Source of the DNA: Treponema sp.
GTDB taxonomy: Bacteria; Spirochaetota; Spirochaetia; Treponematales; Treponemataceae
Length of the DNA: 64,000 bases
Direction: 5' to 3'
NCBI GenBank assembly: GCA_017645785.1
Contig: JAGCNW010000008.1
Span: 29,357-93,356 of the forward strand
The position numbers and the translations under genes are program-made. How positions within the stretch are numbered: position 1 is the first letter of the stretch; the number at the start of each line of letters is the position of its first letter. Below the pieces are notes generated by a model. That model searched no databases, had not been told where the DNA came from, and saw nothing but the letters and a program-made list of their open reading frames with translations. Shown here piece by piece: positions 34,809 through 43,396 of this stretch.

Positions 34809-37025
34809 ATGAAAATTATAAAAAGAAACGGCGAAGAAGTTCAATTTGACGTGCAAAAGATCGAAAACGCGATCCGCAAGGCCAACGAGACAGTTCCCGT
34901 CGCAGAGCGTTTGAGCGAAGACACAATTCACAAAATCGGAGCCGAAATCACAAAGAACTTTGAAGACCGCGGCCATGAGCCCAACGTTGAGGAAATCCAG
35001 GACTTGGTAGAAACCAAGATCATGGAAAACTCGGCCTACACTATCGCCAAAAAATACATCACATACCGCTACCAACACGCCCTCAACCGCAAGGAAAACT
35101 CAACCGACCAGCAAATCCTTTCTTTGCTTGAATGCAACAACGAGGACGTAAAGCAGGAAAACTCAAACAAGAATTCCACGGTCGTTTCAGTCCAGCGCGA
35201 CTACATGGCCGGCGAAGTAAGCAAGGACATAACAAAGCGCTTTTTGCTTGACGAAGATTTGGTAAAGGCGCATGACGAAGGCTTGATCCACTTTCACGAC
35301 GCAGACTACTTTGCCCAGCACATGCACAACTGCGACTTGGTCAACTTGGAGGACATGCTTCAAAACGGAACGGTCATCAGCGGAACCCGCATCGACCGCC
35401 CCCACTCCTTCTCCACCGCCTGCAACATCGCGACTCAAATCATCGCGCAAGTGGCCTCTTGCCAGTACGGCGGCCAGAGCATTTCGCTCACCCACTTGGC
35501 TCCCTTTGTCGACGTAAGCCGCAAAAAGATTTCGGCCGAACTTCGCGACATCGAGCAAAAAACCGGAATCAAATACACAAGCGAACAATTTGACTACATC
35601 GTCCAAAAGCGCCTTGGCGACGAAATCACTCGCGGCGTCCAGACGATTCAATACCAGGTCGTAACCTTGATGACCACGAACGGCCAGTCTCCCTTTGTAA
35701 CTGTCTTTATGTATCTCAACGAAGCGGAGTCCGAGCAGGAAAAGGCTGACTTGGCCTTGATCATCGAAGAAGTTTTGCGCCAACGCTACAAGGGCGTAAA
35801 GAACGAAAGCGGCTATTGGGTGACTCCCGCCTTCCCCAAATTGATTTACGTTTTGGAAGAAGACAACATCGAGCCCGACTCAAAGTACTACTACCTCACC
35901 GAGCTTGCCGCCAAATGCACGGCTCGCCGCATGGTTCCCGACTATATCTCGGAAAAGAAAATGCTTGAGCTCAAAATTGACGGCTCAGGCCGCGGAAACT
36001 GCTATCCTTGCATGGGATGCCGCTCCTTCCTCACTCCGGACTCAAGCGCCAACGGCTACGACAACGTTGCCGGCGCGCAAAACTGGGTTGCCGGAAAGTC
36101 AAAGTATTACGGCCGCTTCAACCAAGGCGTAGTCACAATCAACTTGGTTGACGTAGCCTGCTCTTCAAACCGAGACCTCAACGCCTTCTGGAAAATCTTT
36201 GACGAGCGCCTCAACATGTGCTACCGCGCCTTGATGATTCGCCACAACCGCCTTATGGGAACAAAGAGCGACGTCGCGCCGATTCTTTGGCAAAACGGAG
36301 CGCTTGCCCGCCTTGCAAAGGGCGAGACAATCGACAAGCTTTTGATGAACGGATACTCAACAATCTCTTTGGGCTACGCGGGCCTTTGCGAATGCGTCCG
36401 CTACATGACAGGAAAGCCGCACACGGATCCTGAAGCGACTCCCTTTGCCCTTGAGGTTATGAAGCACATGAACGCCGCCTGCAAGGCTTGGAAAGAAAAA
36501 GAGCATATCGACTTCTCCCTCTACGGAACTCCGCTTGAGTCAACCACATACAAGTTCGCCAAGTGCCTCAAAAAGCGCTTTGGAGAAATCCCCGGCGTAA
36601 CAGACAAGAACTACATCACAAACTCTTACCACGTTCATGTTACAGAGCAGATGGACGCCTTTACAAAGCTTACGTTCGAGTCTCAGTTCCAGGTTCTTTC
36701 GCCCGGCGGAGCGGTAAGCTACGTAGAAGTTCCAAATATGGAAAACAACATTCCGGCTGTAATGGCTCTCCTAAAGCACATTTACGAGAACATCATGTAC
36801 GCGGAGCTCAACACAAAGAGCGACTGCTGCCAAAAATGCGGCTACACGGGCCAAATCCAAGTTGTCGCCGACCAGGACGGAAAGCTTGTTTGGGAATGCC
36901 CCAACTGCCAAAACCGCGACCAGTCAACGATGAACGTCGCCCGACGAACTTGCGGCTACATCGGAACGCAGTATTGGAACCAAGGCCGCACCCAAGAAAT
37001 CAAAGAGCGTGTCCTGCACTTGTAG
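34809..37025 (+). CDS. nrdD: Anaerobic ribonucleoside-triphosphate reductase
   Basis: 738 residues. Class III reductase, which makes dNTPs without oxygen. The ATP-cone covers about 1-95 (MKIIKRNGEEVQFDVQKIEN). The core has DADYFAQHMHNCDLVNLEDM, and the C-terminus has a Cys4 zinc site (CCQKCGY with CPNC) and the glycyl radical in RRTCGYIGTQYW (Gly). It is activated by NrdG, encoded 35 bp downstream. The upstream region has a clear promoter and NrdR boxes. It supports an obligate or strongly anaerobic lifestyle. No class I or II reductase is seen in this window. Confidence 0.96.
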   Translation: MKIIKRNGEEVQFDVQKIENAIRKANETVPVAERLSEDTIHKIGAEITKNFEDRGHEPNVEEIQDLVETKIMENSAYTIAKKYITYRYQHALNRKENSTDQQILSLLECNNEDVKQENSNKNSTVVSVQRDYMAGEVSKDITKRFLLDEDLVKAHDEGLIHFHDADYFAQHMHNCDLVNLEDMLQNGTVISGTRIDRPHSFSTACNIATQIIAQVASCQYGGQSISLTHLAPFVDVSRKKISAELRDIEQKTGIKYTSEQFDYIVQKRLGDEITRGVQTIQYQVVTLMTTNGQSPFVTVFMYLNEAESEQEKADLALIIEEVLRQRYKGVKNESGYWVTPAFPKLIYVLEEDNIEPDSKYYYLTELAAKCTARRMVPDYISEKKMLELKIDGSGRGNCYPCMGCRSFLTPDSSANGYDNVAGAQNWVAGKSKYYGRFNQGVVTINLVDVACSSNRDLNAFWKIFDERLNMCYRALMIRHNRLMGTKSDVAPILWQNGALARLAKGETIDKLLMNGYSTISLGYAGLCECVRYMTGKPHTDPEATPFALEVMKHMNAACKAWKEKEHIDFSLYGTPLESTTYKFAKCLKKRFGEIPGVTDKNYITNSYHVHVTEQMDAFTKLTFESQFQVLSPGGAVSYVEVPNMENNIPAVMALLKHIYENIMYAELNTKSDCCQKCGYTGQIQVVADQDGKLVWECPNCQNRDQSTMNVARRTCGYIGTQYWNQGRTQEIKERVLHL

Positions 37026-37060
37026 GATAAGCGCCAAAGGGCGCGCTTTTCGGGGGCTCA

Positions 37061-37573
37061 ATGTTTTACGGGCAAATAAAAAAGTTTGACATCGCTGACG
37101 GCGAAGGCGTTCGTGTGAGCGTCTTCGTTTCAGGCTGCAAAAACAATTGCAAGGGCTGCTTCCAGCCCGAAACCTGGGACTTTAATTACGGAAAAGAGTT
37201 TACGATTGACACCGTAAACGAAGTCTTGGAAGCCCTTGCAAAGCCCTTCATTCAAGGCCTTTCCATCCTTGGCGGCGAGCCCTTTGAGGTCGAAAACCAG
37301 CCCGACGTTTTGGAATTGATTCAAATCGTAAAGGAAAAGTTCCCTCAAAAAGACATTTGGTGCTGGACCGGCTACGTGCTGGAAACCGACATACTCCCCG
37401 ACTACGGCCGCCGCCACACAGAATATTCCGACCAGATTTTGCGTTCGATAGACGTCTTGGTTGACGGCCCCTTCATCGAAGAAAAAAAAGACTTGCAGCT
37501 GGCCTTTAGAGGCTCCTCAAACCAGCGCATAATCCGCATGAAAGAATTTTGGGCCGAACGCGACAAGCAATAA
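37061..37573 (+). CDS. nrdG: Anaerobic ribonucleotide reductase activating protein
   Basis: 170 residues. A radical SAM enzyme which generates the glycyl radical on NrdD. The cluster motif is CKNNCKGCFQPETWDF (Cys-x3-Cys-x2-Cys). GGEPF, LDYVLVDGPF-like RSIDVLVDGPFIEEKKDL and FRGSSNQRI are typical of NrdG. It starts with GGGGG upstream and is the second gene of the nrd operon. A bidirectional terminator follows. Confidence 0.95.
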   Translation: MFYGQIKKFDIADGEGVRVSVFVSGCKNNCKGCFQPETWDFNYGKEFTIDTVNEVLEALAKPFIQGLSILGGEPFEVENQPDVLELIQIVKEKFPQKDIWCWTGYVLETDILPDYGRRHTEYSDQILRSIDVLVDGPFIEEKKDLQLAFRGSSNQRIIRMKEFWAERDKQ

Positions 37574-37628
37574 GTGTTTGCAAGAACAAAAAGCCGAGCC
37601 GCCAAAAAAGTTATCAAGCCCATAAAAA

Positions 37629-37660
37629 ACGGCCGCCTGAACACAGGCGGCCGTCGTTTT
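37629..37660. terminator. Bidirectional terminator between nrdG and frdA
   Basis: A perfect 11-bp stem (37629-37639 with 37644-37654), 4-nt loop AACA, with AAAA before it and TTTT after it. It can end both the nrdDG transcript and the convergent 11-gene operon. Confidence 0.85.
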
Positions 37661-37675
37661 GGTTAACCAACGCGC

Positions 37676-39313
37676 TTATTTTGTCGCGCCGGGGATTTCC
37701 TTGTCAAACTCAGGATTTCCGTGGTGGTATGTCGGAAGAATCTTGGGAGAGACTGCGTTGCCCTTGATTTTGGCTGTTGTTCTGGCCTTCTCAAAGTTCT
37801 TTACATGCTGGAGCGAGAGAGTCTTGCTGAGCTTAATCTTCTTGTACATCTTTCCGGCTTCGATTCCGGCTTCGCGTCCAAATACGACTACGTCAAGCAA
37901 GCTGTTTCCCATCAAGCGGTTTGTTCCGTGAACGCCGCCAGAGGCTTCACCGGCAACCAAAAGGTTCTTGATGTTTGTGTGGCAAGTCTTGTCGATTTCG
38001 ATTCCGCCGTTCTGATAGTGGAGCGTCGGGTAAACCAAAATCGGTTCCTTGCGGATGTCGATTCCGTACTTGATGAACATCTTGTACATGGCCGGAATTG
38101 ACTTGAGGATTGTTCCCTCGCCGTGAATCATTTCGATCATCGGAGTGTCAAGCCAAACGGCGGGCTGAACGTCGTTGTCAACGCCGCGGCCTTCGCGAAC
38201 TTCGCGGATGATGCCCGAAGCGTTTACGTCGCGTGTTTCAAGCGGGTGGATGTAAACTTCGCCGTCCTTGTTGATGAGCTTGGCTCCAAGCGAGCGTACC
38301 TTTTCAGTAACCAACTTTCCAAGAATCTGTGTCGGATAAGCGGCTCCAGTCGGGTGGTACTGCAAGCTGTCCTGGTAGAGCAATTTGGCTCCGGCGCGGT
38401 AAGCGATTACAAGACCGTCGGCCGTTGCGCCGTAGTGGTTTGAAGTCGGGAATCCCTGGTAGTGCATGCGTCCGGCGCCGCCAGTCGCGATGATTACGAC
38501 TTTGGCCTTGGCGATGCGGATTTCGCCAGTTTCGATGTTCATCAAAACGGCTCCGGCGGCTTCGCCCTTTTCGTTCTTGATGATTTCGATGGCGGCCGTA
38601 AAGTCAACGACTGTGATTTTGTCGGCGCGGTTGAAGGTTTCGTCGCGGAGAGTGCGCATGATTTCGGCGCCTGAATAGTCTTTGCAGGCGTGCATTCTCT
38701 TGCGGCTTGTTCCGCCGCCGTGAGTTGTCACCATCGTTCCGTCGGCCTCTTTGTCAAATTCTACGCCAAGGTCGTTGAGCCATTTGATTACTGACGGAGC
38801 CTTGTTTACCAATGTGTAAACCAATTCGGGCTTTCCGTCAAAGTGGCCGCCGCCAAAAGCGTCAAGGTAGTGCTGGGCCGGAGAGTCGTTGGGCTTGTCG
38901 GCAGCCTGGATTCCGCCTTCGGCCATCATTGTGTTGGCGTCGCCAACGCGGAGCTTTGTTACGAGCAAAACTTTGGCGCCGGCCTCGCTGGCCATAATCG
39001 CGGCGCTGGTTCCCGCTCCGCCTCCGCCGATTACAAGAACGTCAGTCTCGTAGTCGATGTGGCTAAGGTCGATTTTTTCGGGCTCGATGCGGGGCTTGGC
39101 CTGAAGCATTTCGGCCAATTCGATCGGGGCCTTTTGTCCCTTGTTGGGACCAATCTTAAGCTCCACAAACTGCTTCTTAATGCGGTCGGGGTGGAACTTC
39201 AAAAGCAAATCGTCTTTTTCCTCGGCTGTAAGACGAGCATGTTCAAACTTAAGGTTCGCTTCGCGCTTTTTTGCCACAATTTTCGCGGCTTTGTCAAGGT
39301 AATTTCCGTACAT
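37676..39313 (-). CDS. frdA: Fumarate reductase/succinate dehydrogenase-type flavoprotein subunit
   Basis: 545 residues, last gene of the operon. It should reduce fumarate to succinate (or the reverse). FAD fold: TDVLVIGGGGAGTSAAIMAS. Active-site landmarks are QYHPTG, TRDVNASGI and HGTNRLMGNSLLD. Where FrdA/SdhA carry the His that binds FAD covalently, this protein reads GDANTMMAEGGI, so FAD is probably non-covalent. An N-terminal extension of about 85 residues (KFHPDRIKKQFVELKIGPNK) is unlike classical FrdA and resembles soluble oxidoreductases of anaerobes. No membrane anchor gene follows. A strong GGAGG-type site precedes the ATG. Confidence 0.85.
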   Translation of the reverse strand: MYGNYLDKAAKIVAKKREANLKFEHARLTAEEKDDLLLKFHPDRIKKQFVELKIGPNKGQKAPIELAEMLQAKPRIEPEKIDLSHIDYETDVLVIGGGGAGTSAAIMASEAGAKVLLVTKLRVGDANTMMAEGGIQAADKPNDSPAQHYLDAFGGGHFDGKPELVYTLVNKAPSVIKWLNDLGVEFDKEADGTMVTTHGGGTSRKRMHACKDYSGAEIMRTLRDETFNRADKITVVDFTAAIEIIKNEKGEAAGAVLMNIETGEIRIAKAKVVIIATGGAGRMHYQGFPTSNHYGATADGLVIAYRAGAKLLYQDSLQYHPTGAAYPTQILGKLVTEKVRSLGAKLINKDGEVYIHPLETRDVNASGIIREVREGRGVDNDVQPAVWLDTPMIEMIHGEGTILKSIPAMYKMFIKYGIDIRKEPILVYPTLHYQNGGIEIDKTCHTNIKNLLVAGEASGGVHGTNRLMGNSLLDVVVFGREAGIEAGKMYKKIKLSKTLSLQHVKNFEKARTTAKIKGNAVSPKILPTYHHGNPEFDKEIPGATK

Positions 39314-39327
39314 ATTCGTCTCCTTCC

Positions 39328-40020
39328 TTATTTTTCAATCTCGCGAGTGTTATACAGATTCTTGATCTGCTTTTTGTCGCCAGTCGACATAGCGATAAGC
39401 TTTTTGATTTCCTTTTCGCACTTGCCGGCGTCGATTTCCTTTACGCGGTCAAGAAGGTGCTGGGCTTGCGGCTGCAAGTACTTTCCGTTGAGGCGGCGGG
39501 CAAGCTCGGCCACTTGCGGGTGGCTGATTCCGGCCGGACAGCGGCTAGAGCAGCATCCGCACATAACGCAGTCAAACGAAAGGTCCGCGCACTTGGCAAA
39601 GTCGCCGCGCTGGGCGTAAGCGATGTACTGCATTGTGTTCAATTCCTGCGGGCAAGCGCGGGTGCAGGCGTTGCAGCCTACGCAAGAGTAAATCTCAGGA
39701 TAAAGCTGCATCATGATCTGCTGTTCGGGCTTAACCTTGTTGATGTCGTAAACCTGCTTTACCAAGGGGAAGAAGGGAAGAGTCGCGATGTACATGTCGT
39801 TCTCAACCTTCTTGGAGCAAGCCAAGCAAGTCTGAAGCTGGTTTTGTCCCTTGATGCGGTAGATTGTGGCGCAAGCTCCGCAAAAGCCGTTTCGGCAGCC
39901 GCATCCGCGCTTAAGCTGGTAGCCGGCGTATTCCATCGCGTTCATAATCGTCAGTTCCGCCGGAACGTCGTATTTTTTTCCAAAAATGTAAATTGTGGCC
40001 ATTTCCTTTTGTTCTGCCAT
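39328..40020 (-). CDS. frdB: Fumarate reductase-type iron-sulfur subunit
   Basis: 230 residues. The N-terminal plant-type [2Fe-2S] domain has RGCGCRNGFCGACAT plus a later TCLAC. Two complete [4Fe-4S] motifs follow, CVGCNACTRACP and CVMCGCCSSRCP. Each has four Cys, so two [4Fe-4S] clusters are more likely than the usual [4Fe-4S]/[3Fe-4S] set of SdhB. It lies 14 bp before frdA and would pass electrons from the Hdr-Flx proteins to it. Unlike methanogen TfrB, no HdrB-like CCG domain is fused to it. A repeat element sits just upstream. Confidence 0.85.
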   Translation of the reverse strand: MAEQKEMATIYIFGKKYDVPAELTIMNAMEYAGYQLKRGCGCRNGFCGACATIYRIKGQNQLQTCLACSKKVENDMYIATLPFFPLVKQVYDINKVKPEQQIMMQLYPEIYSCVGCNACTRACPQELNTMQYIAYAQRGDFAKCADLSFDCVMCGCCSSRCPAGISHPQVAELARRLNGKYLQPQAQHLLDRVKEIDAGKCEKEIKKLIAMSTGDKKQIKNLYNTREIEK

Positions 40021-40037
40021 ATCGTTCTCCTATTTAT

Positions 40038-40103
40038 GTCATTATCGGGCTTGACCCGATAATCTTTTTCTCAAAGGATTGCCGCGTCGCGCGCGGCAAT
40101 GAC
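40038..40103. repeat. Dispersed palindromic repeat family C, copy 2 (inside the operon)
   Basis: Two units tail to tail: GTCATTATCG...CGATAATCTTTTT (40038-40069) and AAAGGATTGCC...GGCAATGAC (about 40073-40103). They separate flxA from frdB. Folded RNA here could tune the amount of frdBA relative to upstream genes, or protect the message. Confidence 0.7.
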
Positions 40104-40108
40104 ACGTT

Positions 40109-40939
40109 TTAATACTCAGGCGGCAAATCCGCCAACTGCGTAAAACTGAACACAGGGCCGTCCTTGCAGACGAACTTGTTTCCTACATTGCACCTTCCGC
40201 ACTTTCCGATTCCGCACTTCATGCGCATCTCAAGCGTTGTAAAGACGTTGTCGTCCTTAAAGCCAAGCTTTTTAAGAGCGTCAAGCGACAAGTGAATCAA
40301 AATCGGCGGGCCGCACATAATGACAGTCATGCTGGGATCAGGATTCATCTCAGTCACGTAAGGCGGAACAAAGCCAACGTGGCCGTCCCAGCCTTCCTCG
40401 GCGCGGTCAATCGTCAAGTCAAGCTTAAGGTTTGGCGCGTGGGCCCATTCTTCCTGAAGCTGCTTTAGGAAGACAAGGTCGGCCTTGCTTCTTGAACCGT
40501 AGATGACCTGGATTTTTCCGTAGTCGGAACGGTGGGCAAGCATGTAGTCGACGACCGAGTGAACCGGAGCCAAACCGATGCCGCCGGCGATTACCAAGAT
40601 GTCCTTGCCTTTGAATGTCGTGTCAACGGGAAAGCCGTTTCCAATCGGGCCGCGGACGCAGATTTGCGTTCCGGGCTTGGCGGCGTGGAGCCAGCTTGTG
40701 ACGCAGCCGCACTTTTTGATTGAGAACTGCTGGTATTCCTGCACCGTCGGAGACGAAGTGATTGAGATCATGGACTCGCCCACTCCGGGAACGATCAACA
40801 TCGCGCACTGGCCGGGCTTGTGCTCAAAGAGCTTTTTGCCGTCCAAGCCGACGACGCGGAATGACTTTACGTCGGGAGTTTCGTCGAACATTTCTTTGAT
40901 TACTCCGACATACGGAATAAATGATTCTTGCTCTAGCAT
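40109..40939 (-). CDS. flxA: FlxA-like FAD/NAD(P)H oxidoreductase with [2Fe-2S] cluster
   Basis: 276 residues. The ferredoxin-reductase fold has GGIGLAPVHSVVDYML for NAD(P)H and SISSTP-like MISITSSPT for FAD. The C-terminal Cys set CGIGKCGRCNVG...C binds a [2Fe-2S] cluster. This is the build of HydG/AsrB and of FlxA, the NADH-accepting subunit of HdrABC-FlxABCD complexes of sulfate reducers and other anaerobes. It should bring electrons from NADH. Its ATG shares one base with the stop of flxB (TAATG). Confidence 0.85.
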   Translation of the reverse strand: MLEQESFIPYVGVIKEMFDETPDVKSFRVVGLDGKKLFEHKPGQCAMLIVPGVGESMISITSSPTVQEYQQFSIKKCGCVTSWLHAAKPGTQICVRGPIGNGFPVDTTFKGKDILVIAGGIGLAPVHSVVDYMLAHRSDYGKIQVIYGSRSKADLVFLKQLQEEWAHAPNLKLDLTIDRAEEGWDGHVGFVPPYVTEMNPDPSMTVIMCGPPILIHLSLDALKKLGFKDDNVFTTLEMRMKCGIGKCGRCNVGNKFVCKDGPVFSFTQLADLPPEY

Positions 40940-41976
40940 TACTTTCCTCCCAAATCGGCTTCGTTAAAAGCCTTGATTACTTTTACGATGTTCATGTGAA
41001 TCGGGCAGCTGTCCAAGCAACGGCCGCAGCCTACGCACATAAACAATTTTTCGTGGGCCATCGGGTAGTAAACCAACTTGTGCATAAAGCGCTGGCGGAA
41101 CCTTTCCTTTTGAGTAAGGCGAGGATTGGCGGCCGCCATTTGCGTGAAGTCGGAATACATGCACGAGTCCCAAGTGCGGCTCTGCTCGATTCCGTGGCCT
41201 GTGTCGTAGTCGCGAACGTCAAAGCACATGCAAGACGGACAAACATAGGTGCAAGTTCCGCAACCAAGGCATGACTCGCTGAGCTTTGCCCAAACGTCGG
41301 AATTGAAAAGCGTCATCATCGGAACGTTCTTGAACTTTTCCAAATCAAGATGCGCGAACGGAAGCTTTTCGATCTTTGCCTTAATCGCCTTCTTTTCCGC
41401 GTCAACGGCGGCGGCGTCCTTTTCCTTAAGGGCGCCCTTTACGCTGTCAAGGAACTTCTTTCCCTTGTCGGTGTTGGCGTTAAAGTAGTAGTCGCCGCCT
41501 GCAAGCCAAGCGCTTACGTCGCCCGCGGGATTCGCCGCGTCCAAGCCGTAGCTTGAGCAAAAGCAGTTCTTGTCGGGATCCGAGCAAGCGAGAGTGATTA
41601 CAATCGCGTGGTCGCGGCGGTTCTTGTAGTAGCTGTCGGTCGGAGTCATTTCCAAGTAAACCTTGTCAAAGATGTCAAAGGCCTTGGCGTCGCAAGCGCG
41701 GACTCCAAAGACTACAAAGTCGTCCAACTCTTTTCTGGGGTCTTCAACGGTGATGTTTCCCGCTTCGACTTTGTAGCCTACCATTTTTTCGGTCTTGGGG
41801 AAGAAAAAGTCCTTGGCGCTGCGGACAGTCTTTAGCGCTTCGGAAAGCTTAGTTCCCTTTTGCCATTTTTCAAAATTCGCTTTTCCGCTGGCGTTGTCAA
41901 CGGGGAGGTAAAGCGTCTTGTCTTTTGCGATCGCCTCAAAGAGCGAATTGATTTTGTCTTTTGATACGCTAAGCAT
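40939..41976 (-). CDS. flxB: FlxB-like [4Fe-4S] electron carrier subunit
   Basis: 345 residues. It has the fold of beta subunits of sulfhydrogenase and anaerobic sulfite reductase (AsrA type): a conserved GVRACDAKAFDIFDKVY block, then two clusters, CLGCGTCTYVCPSCMCFD and CVGCGRCLDSCPIHMN. It passes electrons from FlxA toward HdrA. Both junctions with neighbours are one-base overlaps (TAATG), typical of subunits made in fixed ratio. Confidence 0.83.
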   Translation of the reverse strand: MLSVSKDKINSLFEAIAKDKTLYLPVDNASGKANFEKWQKGTKLSEALKTVRSAKDFFFPKTEKMVGYKVEAGNITVEDPRKELDDFVVFGVRACDAKAFDIFDKVYLEMTPTDSYYKNRRDHAIVITLACSDPDKNCFCSSYGLDAANPAGDVSAWLAGGDYYFNANTDKGKKFLDSVKGALKEKDAAAVDAEKKAIKAKIEKLPFAHLDLEKFKNVPMMTLFNSDVWAKLSESCLGCGTCTYVCPSCMCFDVRDYDTGHGIEQSRTWDSCMYSDFTQMAAANPRLTQKERFRQRFMHKLVYYPMAHEKLFMCVGCGRCLDSCPIHMNIVKVIKAFNEADLGGK

Positions 41977-42959
41977 TATTCGCCTCCTTCTTCTTCAGGC
42001 GAGCGCTCGTAAACAACGCTCGGCTCCGCGTCGCCGGCTGTCCAAGTGAGCATCGGCGGCTTGGTCTCCATGTCGCTTCCCGCGATATAGGGGCCGTAAA
42101 TTTCATCGATGTCCTTGACGAACTTGCGGTTAAGAAGATGCAGCGGAATGTGTTCCGGACAAACGCGAGAGCACTCTCCGCAATCGGTGCAGCGGCCGGC
42201 GACGTGCCAGGCGCGGACGATGTGGTAAAGGCTTTCCTCAAACGGAACCTGCGCGACCTTTTGGCTTGTGTACAAATTATTGTTGTCAAAGACGCACTTT
42301 TCGCAAGTGCAGGCCGGGCAAACGTCGCGGCAGGCGTTGCATCTAATGCAGCGGCTGAATTCGTTTTTCCAGAACTCGTGGCGCTCGTCGGCGCTCATCG
42401 CGGCGATTTTTTCAACGCCCTCAAAGCGCGACGGATCTCCAATCGCCTCTTCGCGGGCCTTTCCGACAACCTCGTCGTAAACGACGTGCTTTTTGTTGCG
42501 GCAGTGGTCGCAGCCCTCGCCTTCCTTAACGTTTTCGTCCATCTCGCAAGAGCAAGGAACGGCCACAACATAAACGTCGTCGCGCGTGATTCTGTTTTCC
42601 TTTAAAAGCTGGCAGAACGAGTGAGTGTCGCCGGGCTTTAGGAAGGCCAAAACCTTTTCGTTAGGAATCGGAGCTTCCGCGGCGTTGGGGTCGCGCTGTT
42701 TGGCCATCGCGTTGTTTGTGCGAGTGGTCGTCTTGGCAGTTTCGATGGCGCGGGTAATCTTTACCAAATACTTTGAAAGGTTGGCCTTGCAATATTTGTT
42801 AAAGACAAAATTCTTTTCCAAATCGACCGCGTCCTTAAAGGTAGAAGGAGTCACGTCCTCGTCAAAAAGGCCGCGTCTCCAACCGATTACTTGCTGGACG
42901 GCGCCGGACGCCAACTTTTCCTTGGCGATTTTAATCAAATCGGAAGTTAGTTCTTGCAT
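41976..42959 (-). CDS. flxC: FlxC-like [4Fe-4S] subunit
   Basis: 327 residues from the ATG at 42959; a longer open frame upstream lies inside flxD. Two cluster motifs are CIRCNACRDVCPACTCEKC and CTDCGECSRVCPEHIPLH, and there is an additional Cys group, CSCEMDENVKEGEGCDHC. Family members are annotated as coenzyme F420 hydrogenase beta-like or 4Fe-4S dicluster proteins. In Flx complexes FlxC connects FlxB with the MvhD-like FlxD. It overlaps flxD by 13 bp. Confidence 0.82.
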   Translation of the reverse strand: MQELTSDLIKIAKEKLASGAVQQVIGWRRGLFDEDVTPSTFKDAVDLEKNFVFNKYCKANLSKYLVKITRAIETAKTTTRTNNAMAKQRDPNAAEAPIPNEKVLAFLKPGDTHSFCQLLKENRITRDDVYVVAVPCSCEMDENVKEGEGCDHCRNKKHVVYDEVVGKAREEAIGDPSRFEGVEKIAAMSADERHEFWKNEFSRCIRCNACRDVCPACTCEKCVFDNNNLYTSQKVAQVPFEESLYHIVRAWHVAGRCTDCGECSRVCPEHIPLHLLNRKFVKDIDEIYGPYIAGSDMETKPPMLTWTAGDAEPSVVYERSPEEEGGE

Positions 42960-43396
42960 CGTACGTCCTCCAACTTCTTGTTTTCGCCAAGGGCTGTGAT
43001 TTTGGCTACAAAGTCGTTCATAATTCCGGCAAAGCGGACGCCTTCCGCCGCCGAACACCATTCAACCCTTGTGCGGCTCTTTTCGATTCCCAAAAAGTCA
43101 AGCATGCTAAAGAGCAAGGTCATTCTTCTGCGGGCAAAGTAGTTGCCTGTAGAATAGTGGCAGTCGCCGGGGTGGCAGCCGCACAAAATCACTCCGTCGG
43201 CTCCGCGCTGGAAGGCTCTCAAAATAAAGAGAGGGTTCAAGCGGCAAGAGCACGGAATGCGGATAATTTTTACGTTGGCCGGATATTCCAAGCGGTTGTT
43301 GCCCGCAAGGTCGGCTCCGGCGTAGGAACACCAGTTGCAACAAAAGGCAACGATTTTGGGCGTCCAGTTTGTGTTTGTTGTTACGTTCTCGCTCAT
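42947..43396 (-). CDS. flxD: MvhD/FlxD-type hydrogenase iron-sulfur subunit
   Basis: 149 residues, normal for MvhD. It carries a [2Fe-2S] cluster and physically links the electron-input module to HdrA in methanogen MvhADG-HdrABC and in related bacterial complexes. Conserved features: FCCNWCSYAGADLAG, IPCSCRLNP and CGCHPGDCHY. Its ATG overlaps the hdrA stop (ATGA). Its presence between hdrA and flxC is the strongest sign that the two modules form one complex. Confidence 0.9.
   Translation of the reverse strand: MSENVTTNTNWTPKIVAFCCNWCSYAGADLAGNNRLEYPANVKIIRIPCSCRLNPLFILRAFQRGADGVILCGCHPGDCHYSTGNYFARRRMTLLFSMLDFLGIEKSRTRVEWCSAAEGVRFAGIMNDFVAKITALGENKKLEDVRCKN

Noticed and set aside
39328..40020. 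TfrB-type fusion (iron-sulfur plus HdrB domains)
   Set aside because: No CCG motif is present in this protein; HdrB is encoded separately.
42960..43061. N-terminal extension of FlxC to 43061
   Set aside because: It lies wholly inside flxD and lacks a ribosome binding site; MQELTSDLIK at 42959 is a normal start.
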